DNA from: Tieghemiomyces parasiticus
Lineage: Eukaryota > Kickxellomycota > Dimargaritomycetes > Dimargaritales > Dimargaritaceae
Direction: 5' to 3'
Length of the DNA stretch: 51,159 nucleotides
Assembly: GCA_027575765.1 (NCBI GenBank)
Contig: JANBPT010000247.1
Coordinates: forward strand, 1 to 51,159
Translations under genes and position numbers: made by a program
Part shown: positions 1-10,927 of the stretch, in pieces
How the letters are laid out: every line of letters begins with the position of its first letter
How positions within the stretch are numbered: position 1 is the first letter of the stretch
The notes under the pieces: model-generated
Database searches by the model: none
What the model was told of the DNA's origin: nothing
What the model saw: the letters and a program-made list of their open reading frames with translations, nothing else

Positions 1-600
1 AATCCATTACTTCCTCTTTGTAGAATGGATAACTCCCTAGAGGATAGCTGTAAGCTAGTAACTAAGGAATGGAGGGCTAATAGACTGGAAAAGAAATCAA
101 ACAAATTGCAGAATGGTATAAACAGTTGTGTGGGTGTGATAAGCTACTGTTCATTGAGTAGCAACCTAGAGGGTCTTTTATATCAAAGGATGGCCAACAT
201 CCTTTACAGCAGCTATGGCTTAGGTCAGGCAAGCCCAAGGACAATAGTGCAAGGCAAGGCCAGTGCCAGAGATTATAAGAAAGCAACTGTGCAACTGTCA
301 GATCAATAAGGAGAATATGGAAGGAAGTAGAGCTCCAAAAGGATAGAGACAGGGATGCCTATTAACATAGAAGATGCCATCTGGTAGATCAGGAAGGTTG
401 GTGTTTCTACAAAAGCATATCAAGTATGGGAATAGACTAATGAGGATAAGAACATGGTCAAGATGCCACAACTGATTACATAATTAGCTTAGGGCACCAC
501 ACTCTCTGCCCTCTTGGATCTAGTATTTTTTGATTTATTAGAGCACTGGTCCCTTCAAAGGGATACCATGATACTTCACTACTTTAATCAATGTACTGTT
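1..600. other. AT-rich, CpG-free sequence without a recognisable gene
   Basis: An open frame at 25-309 (+) could encode 94 residues, but I recognise no domain, and the same reading is stopped repeatedly just downstream. I see no CpG dinucleotide here. The stretch lies in the same transposon-bearing block as the elements further right, so it may be decayed mobile-element sequence, but nothing in it identifies a family. Confidence 0.4.
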
Positions 601-1790
601 TCCTATCTTGACATTATCTATGCCCATTTACTTTCAGAGGGAATAGACAACCCTCAACTACCACCTGGCCAGCTTATTGGCTGCATTTTATCCTGATCCT
701 GTGAAGATCTTTGATGGTATTATGCACAACTGGACCACCATCTACTTCATGGCTGCTAATACCAACCATCAGCACTATATGCCCAACTTCTATTTGTCTA
801 TAATCTAATAGTCCATTGCCATTCCAGCTTATCTAATCTACTGTACTCTATTCATGTTTTTGGCCACCTAGCTGCAGAGGTGCCATTGTATATAGCAAGC
901 CACTTCCCTTCTGACCCCTCTAGTCTAGTTTATCCCAGCCTAAACAGGGCCCACAAAGCTTCAGAGATAGTATAGTTTAATTGGCCACTTGCCTCTTCCT
1001 TTTGGCATATTCTGACCTTAACAGTGCACCTTTATTATTAGAGATGATGACTTTTCACATACTACCCCCTCCTCATGCAAGTCCATCCCAAAGTTATAGG
1101 CACTGACAGGGCTTAACAGGTTCTATAATTCAATTGACCACTTACCCAACCATGCATATCCCAACCTTAACTATGCACCTGTATCTTCAATAGGGGGGTC
1201 AATTTATACTTACCATTAGCCTCTTATGTCCTGTTTATAACCACTATAACTATGACTACCTACTTTCAGCAGTGATCTATTTGTTTACTACTACCTGGAT
1301 AACCTATCTACTACATCATATCCTGACCTTGCATTTACCTTAAGCAGTAATCAGCTTTACTTGACCTCTACCTACTTCAGGCTTTCATTTTCTAAAGTAA
1401 TCAATACTATACCTGTATGTTGAGTAGTTTTACATTCTAGTATACCACTAGCCTCCTGATTCCTCTCTACTCTGACCTTTATTAGATCCATCACTTTTAA
1501 GCATTGATAAGTGTAACAGTCCACTGCCAGTATAACCTCTGCATTCTGATATATCCCAACCTTGATGGTGCCCACGGGTATTTAGTAGTATGATACTATA
1601 CTCAAGCATCTACCAACTTATACTAGTCTATCCTGATATCTAATGACTGCATGTACTATGTGATGTACTTAACTTGACTTTATTAGCAACCTTTTCATAC
1701 TTACATAGCTCAACCCTTATTGTGGCCACATATTTTCAGAGGTAATAAATATAATTAGAACAACAGCCATCTCTTTCCCTTTCACTTACA
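600..1790. repeat. Degenerate tandem array, period about 77 bp
   Basis: A loosely conserved block recurs. Its head resembles CCTGACCTTAACTATGCACC or CCCAACCTTAAC and is followed by a tail like TTTCAGAGGTAAT and an ACTTGCCTCC-like stretch. Heads can be aligned by eye near 606, 692, 771, 935, 1012, 1087, 1160, 1230, 1322, 1472, 1555, 1632 and 1711. Most spacings are 70-86 bp or about twice that. Copies are strongly diverged, so the array is old. The unit is not a multiple of three, which argues against a protein repeat. Only one CpG (1575-1576) lies in the array. The alignment was made by eye and its edges are approximate. Confidence 0.5.
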
Positions 1791-3480
1791 CCTACCCATT
1801 TACTATTACTCTCCCCCAGTTTTTATCCTCCTTGCCACTATTATCATATCTCTTACTCTTCTCCCTTTAGGTCCTAGTTACCCACCAGCCCTTCTCTCTC
1901 CTATTCATCTACCCCCCATTTCCCCTCCTCTAGCAACCCTACTTTTCTCTTATTGGAGTACTTTCTTCAATTCACAACAGAGGCTTGCTCTCATTCAGAT
2001 GAGCTTAAATTAACTAGAATGCCAACTATCCCCATAGCACAGCAGATATGTCATAATCCCCACCACACTACAGAATACAGCAGTCACCCCAGCTAGTGAT
2101 GGGATTAGAATGTGTTCTGCTACCATAGATAGTGCTAGAGGTAGTAAATTACACTTGACTATCAGTTAGATGACAATGGGGTGTAATCCAGTGTAAATAG
2201 AAGTGTTGGAAAGTGGTCAGCTTATGTTTATAACTAGTGGATAGGCATAATAAATCTTTTAGCTGTGATTTTAATGGATGATATAAGTATGATAGGAAAT
2301 GATGAACTACCTAAAGCAGTAATGAGAGCATGGTGTTAAAGAGATGAGAGGACAGCAAAGGCATGCTTTCATAAGATGGCTAATTGTAGGGTGATGTAGA
2401 GAGTAGCACATGCAATTTCCATTGAGTTAGTTGCCATTGTTCACCTATATAATCCAGGTGAGCAGTCACTGATTTTAATACCATCCTGAAGCAATCATGA
2501 TTCTGCCTATGTTACTTAGCCCTGAATGAAGTTTAGCCTGCTACACCTGCAATGGAAGGTGCAAGTTTTGAAATGTGCCCCATCTCAGAAGTGTGAGGTG
2601 AATTATACATGGGGAGTGAAACCTTGTATGGGTTTCCTGACATTACTTTGTCAATAGTGATGGGCCCTCCAACATGAGTTCCAAGTTTATGGCTCATACC
2701 CATTATTACCATTGTGAGATGTCCAACTCAAAATAAACAAACTTCCAGCACTTACTCACATTGAACCAGGGCATCAGTGGTGGATACATTCCCAAAGGCC
2801 ATTGATGTGCTCTGATATAATGGGGGTATTGGTATTTGGCTATGGCACTAGGGGAATAGCCATAAGCAATGTATTTAGGGTGAATTCACCACATTTCATT
2901 CTTCTCCTCTCTCCTCCTCTCTTTCCCTTTCCCTTTCCCATTCCCTCTCCCTTTATCATCCATCCTGATACCTTATTGGTACTGGGATGGTTACCTAGGC
3001 CTGACTATTGTTCTCTAAGGTTCCTTTGAGTCTTGGCATGACTCATCTCCTTTTTTCCCATCTTCTTCAAGCAGGTGCAAAGATGAAAGGATTTGAAATG
3101 GCCATCCCTATTGGCTACATCCCATTAGTATGCAAGTTCTCTATTGTTCTACTTCCTTATTCTCCCATTTGCTCTCCCTTGCATTTGGTCCTCACAAAAA
3201 TCCTCAATAACCAAATCCTCCCTCCTTCTTCTACCATCTTCTTCCTTTCCTTTTTCATATGTATACCCCCCCTTTCCTTCCCTTCTTTCTCTCATTATCA
3301 GCTTCACTTTATTTCAATTTTTCTCTTCCTTTTCAAGAATAAAGTTTCCCATCAAAGAACTTGTTACTTGATCATCACAGATACCATGTATATCTGGCAG
3401 CTGACTTGAGAAAAGAAACCTGACTTAAGGGTTCTATGGATATATAGGTGCCACCAATGCTATCTATTTACCATTTCCAT
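1790..3480. other. AT-rich, CpG-free sequence with pyrimidine-rich tracts
   Basis: No gene recognised. Two stretches, about 1770-1960 and 2900-3320, are strongly pyrimidine-rich on the plus strand, and the short open frames there are low-complexity products of that bias. I saw no CpG dinucleotide in this interval. The right part probably includes the 5' flank of the pogo-like element, but I could not define its terminal inverted repeat. Confidence 0.4.
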
Positions 3481-3565
3481 CTTGCTCTTGCTCTCTAAAT
3501 TTATCTCTTCTCCCCATGGCCTATTACCACCACCCTTCAGCCCCTATAGTACCTACATTTTTGCC

Positions 3566-4990
3566 ATGTCTGGCCTTATCAATGCCCTCATTCTCCTCCT
3601 TGCAGAATATGACCCCACTCTTGCACCTTCTGATCTGGACACTAAACTTGCTTTGGATGTCTTGGACTTTATTGGTTCTAGACCCAAACCATCATCATCC
3701 TCTGAAGAATACTCAGCCTCCCTTGATTTCAAAGTGTCAGAACACCTGCATGAACCTTTATGGCAACCTAGCTTATACTTCCAGAGATCTGGCCATACTT
3801 CCCTCTCCACTATGCCCATGGCCAAGCAGGAGCAAATCTGGGAGGATTACCAGCACCTCAAACTCATCTCAAAGTCACCCTGCAAGGCCCTCAATAACCA
3901 TCACAAGGGTCACTATCTCACTAGAACCCACCTGGCCAGGATTGAGGAGAATGTGGCTAACCATGGTTCCAAAAGGGTGCAAGTCCAGGCAGTCAAGGAG
4001 GCCCTTATCACCCAGTTCCAGGCAGCCAGGGAAGCTGGCCTGCCTTTCCATGACCTTGATCTATGTAGGTGGGTCAAAATGCATGCTATTGACTTCAATG
4101 TCACCAACCTGATATCTCCTTCCTGGGTTACTCATTTCAAGATTGGCTAGGGTATCACTTCTTGCAAGGTCACTAAGGTTCTGGGAGCCAAGGCCTTCAG
4201 GAGCCAGGCCAATGTCCTGAAGATTGCCCAGGAATTTGCCCTTCATGTCCAGGGCCACCTCCCAGCCTTCCTTCCATCTCAGATGTTCAACACGGACCAG
4301 ATGGGCTTCAACTATGAAATGAAGTCCACCAGGACCCTGTCTGCCAAAGGAGAGAAGCACACTTTACTTATGGATAATAGTGTGAACCACACCACCCACT
4401 CCTACACTGTCCAGCCCACCATCAATCTAGATGGTGTGGTGATTGGGAACCACCACATTAGATTGTCCCAGGGTAAAGTCCAAGTCTACTATTTCATAAC
4501 CATAAATTCTGTGATAGTAGAATAGCCTTTTGGTTATGGTATTAGACTTGGGCCTAGTATCAACACAGATGGCCACTTGGTAGGTAAGCTGCTCCCTTGC
4601 CTGCAGGAACCCAGGGGTAAGTTTGGAGTAATTGTTGAGCCCAGTTTATTCCAGGCCAACAATGTAGTGGTGGTGTGCAGCAAGTCTGGGAAGTTGAGCA
4701 AGGCTTTGGCCAAGGTGTATGCAAGTGAGCTTCTGAGGCCTTGTGTCACTGGCCACTCCCTTCTGCTCCTTGATTCATGGGGTGGCCAGACTTCTGATGA
4801 GGTCTTCTCTACTGCCTTTCCTCTAACTGATGATGGCACTCCTCAAACTGACCCACCCACTTGTACCAGGGAAATCATTCCTGCTGGGACTACTGGTGTT
4901 GCCCAGCCCTTGGATGTGGCATTCAACTTCCACTAGAAGTACATGGTCAGGCAAGTTTATGATTACAGGTGCCACAAAATTGTTTGACAA
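3566..4990 (+). mobile_element. Dead pogo/Tigger-like DNA transposon (DDE_1 transposase, interrupted by an LTR)
   Basis: The reading frame at 3566-4150 ends in a CENP-B/Tc5-type helix-turn-helix region (about 3950-4147, with a W....F pattern at SPSWVTHF). In the same frame the DDE_1 core follows: FNTDQMGF near 4283 (first Asp), LLLLDSWGGQ near 4763 (second Asp) and IIPAGTTGVAQPLDV near 4877 (third Asp). Family knowledge: these are the metal-binding acids of pogo-type transposases. The copy is inactive: TAG at 4148-4150, an LTR fragment at 4435-4567 with GATGG duplicated on both sides, and TAG at 4934-4936. LTR plus one target copy is 138 bp, so the flanking frame is preserved. Ends of the element are not defined. 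Confidence 0.8.
4435..4567 (-). repeat. Internally deleted solo LTR (133 bp) inside the pogo-like transposase
   Basis: The element begins TGTGGTGATT, ends ATCAACACA and is flanked by a perfect 5-bp duplication, GATGG, at 4430-4434 and 4568-4572. TG...CA ends with a 5-bp target duplication are the signature of an LTR-retrotransposon LTR. In reverse complement it matches both ends of the 614-bp element at 5528-6141 with five differences. The join lies at ACAGAATT, which occurs twice in the longer copy (5583-5590 and 6064-6071). These are exactly 481 bp apart, and 614 minus 481 is 133, so this copy lost its centre between short direct repeats. Confidence 0.85.
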
Positions 4991-5125
4991 TTATAAGCTG
5001 GAGGTCTTATATTGCAGTGTTTCAGGTGAAACTTAAGAGAGTCAATGATACTGAGTTGATTGGTATAAACCACACCAGGATTGAACCATTTTTGACTTCA
5101 CAGTGTGCTTTTTTAACCATCCATC

Positions 5126-6811
5126 ATGTCTACTTTTCAAATCCCCTCCCCCACTCCACCCAAGTTAACCATGCATGATGTGCAGGTCCTCATTTATAAT
5201 TACTATCTGGAGGACTGCAAGGCAGATGATATTTTTAATGTTTTGACATCCAAACTGGGCTCAGCGGCTCCAAGCCACTCCACCATCTACAGGTTGCTGC
5301 TCTTTTGAAGCCAACCCTCATTCTGGCCGCCCATCAGATGGCATTGGTGCATATTATGGGACGTAATTCTGAGGTGGCTGGGGGAAGACCTTTGACTTAC
5401 TGCTGAGCAGCTGGCCTGGGCCTGCCATACTTCCCCTAGTACCATGTACAGAGTCATGCACAGGGAGCTGGGGTTGCACAGCTATTTCAATTGCTGGGTC
5501 CCCCCCACACCCTCACCAATGACCAGTTGTGTTGATATTAGGCCCAAGTCTAATACCATAACCAAAAGGCTATTCTACTATCACAGAATTGTGAAGCCAA
5601 GCACAGCTTATCCCTTTGAGGAGCTGGAATAGGCCGCGCCTATACAACCATCAAAAGAAACAAAAGAAAAGAGACTGGGCAACCTCTGGGAGAGGCCTGG
5701 AAGAGACAGGGGGCTAGCCAGGCCCTCCACCAATTAGTGTCCATTATTTATTACAGTTATAGTATATAAGCTGGGCCCAAGTATGCAACACAGGGCCCGG
5801 CAGCTTATTCCCAATTCCTGTCCCATAGTGCCATCCATTGGCACTATCTTGTTAGTAAAGTCTAGTACCAATATTCCCTTAAGCTTGTTTGTTGGTAATG
5901 TTTCTAGATTTTGTTTTGAGGTTTTCTCCATCAATAGTTAACCTATCAAACTTTGCATTACAGATTTGGACAGCCCTGGTCCGACTGTATTTTCCTGAAC
6001 TCTCCACTTTGTCTTGGAGGTTCTTTTGAAAGCAGGACCAGCTTCCAGATACCGGTCTGCTTAACAGAATTTGTGGTTCTGAAATAGTAGACTTGGACTT
6101 TACCCTGGGATGATCTAATGTGGTGGTTCCCAATCACCACACTAGTGCCACAAGCGGGTACATTTTGCCACTGAGTCCCTGGAGAAATTTGATGGGGCCA
6201 GTGACTACCTGCTGGACTCCATTGTCACAGGTGATGAGACTTGGGTGCACCTTTATGATCCTCCTGCTGGCTCCAATTGCTGGAGGTGGTGTCCTAAAGG
6301 TGGTCCTATCCCAACTGAGACCCACCAAGGTTGTACCACACCCAAGGTGATGCTGACCATTTATTTCACTGGGCATGGCCTATTATACCTGAGTGTCATG
6401 CCCCCTGGTGTCAAGGTCTCCACCAAACTCTATGTAGAGGATGGGCTGAAGCCCATGGTCCAGGCCTGGGTGGAGGCACGTGGAAGTCTGGACCATCACC
6501 CCCTGCAGCTTCATCATGATAATGCACCACCACATTGTGCTGCAGCTACCCTAGCCTACATTTCCGACTCTAAACTCAAACTTCTGCCAGCCCCTCCCTA
6601 CAGTCCTGATCTGGCCCCCTGCAACTTCTGGCTGTTCAGGAATATCAAACAGTGACTGAGGGGCAAGAAGTTCAGCATAGTGGAGGTGGTTGTGGATGCC
6701 TGGCAATTGCAGTTAGCCGGGCTCCAGCCAAATGACTATAGAGCCTGTTTTGATAGATGGATAGAAAGGGCTCGCCAAGTGGTACAGAGTGGTGGCAGCT
6801 ATATTGAATAA
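5126..6811 (+). mobile_element. Dead mariner-family transposon (DD34D-type transposase with third acid changed)
   Basis: Fragments of a mariner transposase lie in order. An N-terminal HTH part starts at 5126; WVP-type linker sequence lies near 5490-5510; the catalytic core has VTGDETW (about 6228), HHDNAPPH (about 6514) and YSPDLAPCNFWLF (about 6595); the C-terminus ends with TAA at 6809-6811. The second acid and the final catalytic position are separated by 34 residues, as in mariner, but the last is Asn instead of Asp. Other lesions are a frame change near 5305, one extra C in the run at 5500-5507, an LTR insertion at 5528-6141 and TGA at 6653-6655. Terminal inverted repeats were not resolved. 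Confidence 0.85.
5528..6141 (+). repeat. Solo LTR (614 bp) inserted in the mariner transposase
   Basis: It starts TGTGTTGATA and ends ATCACCACA. It is flanked by CCAGT (5523-5527) and CTAGT (6142-6146), a 5-bp target duplication with one transition. Joining the flanks at one copy continues the mariner frame through ...NDQ into CHKR. No internal retrotransposon genes lie between the ends, so this is a solo LTR left by recombination. A TATA-like run (TATAGTATATAAG, about 5758-5770) supports the plus orientation, but orientation is uncertain. It holds about five CpGs, more than the DNA around it, which suggests a younger insertion. Confidence 0.8.
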
Positions 6812-9402
6812 AACTAATTTGACTTAGAAATCCTCACACATTTTTATTGCACCTGTAGGTCACAGTTCATAGTAGGCGTAAAAACTTTTGATGGTTCCCT
6901 TGTTAGATTTGGGCATCTCAATCTATAAAACCAACCCTATATGCCCCATATTCCCACCAACCACGGATATTCCAACAATACATAACCATTAATTATATAT
7001 TCACCACCATTTCATCCCCAGCGCAGCAATGAAACTACACTTCTCAGGTACACAGCAACAATAGAAATCTGTTCACGCTAACCTAAACGCGACGCTATGT
7101 ATAGCGCACAGTCTAAACTGGCCAGGTGTTCTGGTGGGTTACCTGTTCCCTGGGCGTACCCACAGGTCTACTATATATCTAGCGGAAGGGTATTTTCTTC
7201 TCCCACTTTCGGCCTAGCTGTTTGTCTTGGCGGGCTGCACTATTGCACCTCTCCGATCCCGACCAGGAACCCGCCTTAGACTGGGCTGTGCCCCTGAAAG
7301 TTGGAATGTGAAAGCTGTCTTGCTTCCATTCTGCTCTCTTGATTCAATCAGCAGGCTAGGGCTGACGCCGTGGTTCAGGGTCCGTCTAGATTCCAGTCGA
7401 TCCTACCTGCCAGAAGGGCCATGAGCCACACATACAAAATATTTCGCCCGTCTAAGCAACCCAGGGGTTGAGCTATACCTTTCCCACCCACTTTGATAGG
7501 GTCGCCGATATTTCAAGGCCACTGGCAGTGACCAGGGTCCGACTCTATTGCCCTGGCGAGTCAAGCAGTACCTCTTTGTAAAATTATCAAGTTTGTCTCA
7601 AACTAAAAGATATATAGTTAATGGGAGAATCCGGTCCTGGTGGACATTTTAACTGTTGAACCAGCGACTACGGGTACGTGTCGAAGGAGAGGGCCCCAAA
7701 GAGCAACCGACTGAAGGGGGAAGATGTCCGTATGGAGGGGAGCGACCAATCGGCCGGCAATCGGTACGCAATTACGTGTGAATAGCTCCAAGGCCCACAA
7801 AGTCCAAAGCCTATGACTGACTGGAACCTATCGGGTAGAAGACTATAAACCAAAGGTGCCCCTTTTTGTCAGTCGTTGAGGTGCAATGTCGCCGCGCAGA
7901 CTTATAATTTTAAGAAGCCAGACTAATGAAAAAGGAAACTAGAGTTGGTAATTGGCGACCAAATTTCCTAGTGGAAGATCTGAGAAACCTTACTAGTGCA
8001 GCAATATAATGGATTCTTGCTGAACTATAGAAAAGGGATAGTGAAATGTGGGCTAGACTGATATCTCCTTACCTGTATATACCCTAGCCTATTAACCTGG
8101 AGTAGAGAGTGTAAAAAGGATGGGCAGTAGGTCAAATTCTTTGCGTGCTTGTCCTCTTCCTTTAAACCTTTGAAAGGATGGAGGTAGTGGTTCCCCGGTT
8201 GGGTGAGGCGTGATGTGCCACACACACCCTGCAGCGCACCGCACGCGCAACCTTCACCTCCTGGCGGCAATTCGATTGGCCTCGTTCGTCAATGCCATCC
8301 CAGTACTTGCCTGTGGCAACGTACTTGAGGGTGGGGTTGCACCAATGTCCGGAATTATGAAGCTAAGCCGGCCGGCCAGCCGATTGAGGGTCGTAGGTGA
8401 ACGTGAACGACAGTCCGTACCCAAGTTTGAACGGGACACTGTAGCTTGTAAGGCGGGTGTTGAGCGCCCTTAGACGACGGGGATGCTGAGCAGCCTTGTA
8501 GGGGGAAGCGGGTCAGTTGTGGAGATTTGGCTTTCCAGGACTGAAGCCGGTGCCAGTAGGATGCTCCGTAGGGCTAGATGGATGCGATAGGGGGCACAGG
8601 CTCTCTTGACCTAGGCGGCCAGAACTCAGCCGATCCTAGCCAGGATGCTGAATCAACGGACGTAATACTGGCGAGGCCGTTTACAGTCCACCGCATCAGA
8701 CCCCGCTCACCTTTACAAGTGAGACAGGGTTGGCTTCGTAGCGGGGGATTGAGGCACGGTCAACCCGATACCTCTTCCACCCAACACATGGGTCCGGGTC
8801 GCCTAGTGTAGCCACATGGGTAGGCCGTGGTGAGTGACCTACTCTGCTTGTTAGATCGACGCTTAGACGCCACAGACTGCATACCGTCATCCGCCACCTG
8901 CCCATGGCTTACCGGCCGTAGGGCTTGCTCTTTTGAACATACCAAACCTCGCCAATGATCACGTCCCGACGGCGCCACTGACATATCAAAGTCCGATTGC
9001 CACCTCTTGTCGTAAACGGGTGGGATGCTGAGCAGGATAGCGAAACCGGTGGGAAACCACTCCTGCGCCCTCGTGGTAGACCCCCTCTCCCCGCCGAAAG
9101 GAGGCAAGAAGGACGTCATTTGGCGAGGCCAAGGGCCCTACAGGGAAACCTACGAAAGGTGACGCCCCCGCACTCTTCGGCCCGGGGTCGTGACGTCAAC
9201 GGAAGTCCTTCTGACGTCGTCTCGGGATACATTACCCTCACCGCAAGGCTCCATTGCGAGGAGTTGGTTTAAAACGCGTGCGGCGTCCAGCCCGCTCAGC
9301 TGCTTGTCCAAGATTCACTTACCCTCTCCACCAGTCACCCCGCATTCCTCGCAATTACCGTCTGCCCATTCACCCCTCCCTTACCCCGCATCTTCGCCCC
9401 AT
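6812..9402. other. Gene-free stretch spanning the composition boundary
   Basis: The first part, to about 6,900, still belongs to the AT-rich block and probably holds the mariner 3' end. From about 7,020 CpG dinucleotides become common and the sequence takes on the character of the gene-bearing remainder. Open frames here are short and give no recognisable protein. I found no tRNA or 5S rRNA. The final 150 bases are pyrimidine-rich and probably contain the promoter and leader of the DUF4112 gene. Confidence 0.4.
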
Positions 9403-10224
9403 ATGGATTCGGTCCGCCACCTGACTGAGGCCCGCGGCGCGGCGCCCACCCCCGAGGTTCTGGCCACCCGGCGTCGCCTGTTGCACGACATGCAACGTAC
9501 GTCCCACCTCCTCGACACCTGTTTTACCATCCCAGTTCCGTTCCCGTTGTCCCTGGCGGTGCGGCCCTTCAGCCACTGGTTCCACAACCTGCTGGCCTTG
9601 CTCGGTCTGGTCACCCGTAGTGTCATGGGCAAAGCTCAACCGGCGACTAATGGCCCAGCGCCTGCGGGCTCCGGGCGTCAGTTCAAGGGTACCGAGGTCA
9701 AGGTCGGCCTCCAGGCCCTCATCGGGCTTGTACCTGTGCTCGGTGCGGCGGCAGGGTTCATCCTATCGCTCTACCCGGTCGCCCTGGCCTACCGCATCGG
9801 TACACCTAAGCACCTACTGGTGTGGATGATGCTGACGCGCCTAGTCGACCTGGCCCTGGGGGTTATTCCCGTGGTGGGCGACCTGCTCGGCGCCATGTTT
9901 AAAATCAACGCCTGGTCATACCTTGTGGTGGAACGCTGGGTTGAGAAGGAGGAACGTCGCGCCCGCCAGCCCGCGAACCGCGCCTCCAAAACACCTAGCA
10001 TGGAGACGACCGACAGTTTCCTGGCCACGCCCTCCGAGCGCTGGTTCGCGGGCAATAGCAGCAGTGACGAAGGCGATAACAACGACAATGGCCCAAAGGT
10101 TGCGGAGGGCAAGCCGCCGCGAGGTCCTCATCCCGACGACGGCCTCCAGGTCCGCGACTCCGTGACTCCACCGCCCCCAGTCCCGAGCAATAATCGCGCG
10201 GGTCGCCGTGATTGGCAAGACTAG
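9403..10224 (+). CDS. DUF4112 family membrane protein
   Basis: Single exon, 273 residues. Residues about 36-190 match the DUF4112 pattern: an LDTCFTIP opening (about 36), then GLVPVLGAAAGF (about 108) and GVIPVVGDLLG (about 153), the two G.(V/I)PV.G repeats typical of the family, each next to a hydrophobic segment. An insert of about 30 residues rich in Ala/Gly/Pro separates the opening from the first repeat. The tail from about 195 is charged, low-complexity and probably disordered. The frame stays open upstream to 9190, but 9403 is the first ATG just ahead of the conserved region and has a pyrimidine-rich leader. Family function is unknown; location in an internal membrane is inferred. Confidence 0.85.
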   Translation: MDSVRHLTEARGAAPTPEVLATRRRLLHDMQRTSHLLDTCFTIPVPFPLSLAVRPFSHWFHNLLALLGLVTRSVMGKAQPATNGPAPAGSGRQFKGTEVKVGLQALIGLVPVLGAAAGFILSLYPVALAYRIGTPKHLLVWMMLTRLVDLALGVIPVVGDLLGAMFKINAWSYLVVERWVEKEERRARQPANRASKTPSMETTDSFLATPSERWFAGNSSSDEGDNNDNGPKVAEGKPPRGPHPDDGLQVRDSVTPPPPVPSNNRAGRRDWQD

Positions 10225-10927
10225 GACCCTGGCGCCTTCCTACTTCGTACCCTGCTCCCTGCTATATCGTATCCAGCCTTCTTTAGCTTGACCCGCAGTA
10301 GGTGTAGCCCACCGTCGGCCGTAGTAAAACTTGTACAACAAAGATTTCGTATATAAATATATATATAAAGGCTCGTTAACTAGTATTTTTCGCCCCAAGC
10401 AGGGCAGCAATGGATAGGGGGAGGAGCCAAGGCAGGCAGGTGTGGTTTGCTCAACTGCCTACTCCTGGTATAAGTAAAGGCAGCAATGTGACGCACCCCG
10501 TCGGTGGAATGGGTGTTGTTTTTATTGTTATGATCTGTGTGCTGGGTTATTTCCCCCTCCCCCCTCTCCCCACCCTCGCCTCACAGTCCTGCTGAGAGAG
10601 GGTGGCCTAGCGTATGTTTTTTTTTTTCCTTGACCGCCAGGGAGGGAGGAGAGTGCAGTCTTCAGCTTCATGCCCCGCACTACAATTGCCCCTGTCCACT
10701 TCTCTGGCCGCGTCGATGGCCTCCAGGACCACCTGGACGACGCATATACACACCATACGCCGTCGGGGTTCTCACCCTAACCAAGATTACATTTTCCACA
10801 CCCTTCACCCCCCGTTCACCATTGTTAAACAAGAGCCCTCCTTCATCCCCTTCACTGCCTCATTGCATCCAGCCACCATTCGACTCCGCTGCCCAATCGC
10901 TCTTTCCTCTGCCATCATCCCCTCGCC
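10225..10927. other. Intergenic region between the DUF4112 gene and CKS1
   Basis: A run of TATA-type repeats at about 10350-10372 may be part of the DUF4112 3' end. The last 150 bases before 10928 are pyrimidine-rich, as in the leaders of other genes here. No further gene is seen. Confidence 0.4.

Noticed and set aside
3008..3409. 133-residue plus-strand frame in the AT-rich block
   Set aside because: Ser/Pro/Phe/Leu-rich translation of a pyrimidine tract with overlapping frames, no domain.
8330..8420. GAAGCTAAGC-like string suggesting a 5S rRNA
   Set aside because: The remainder of the region does not match 5S rRNA boxes or pairing.
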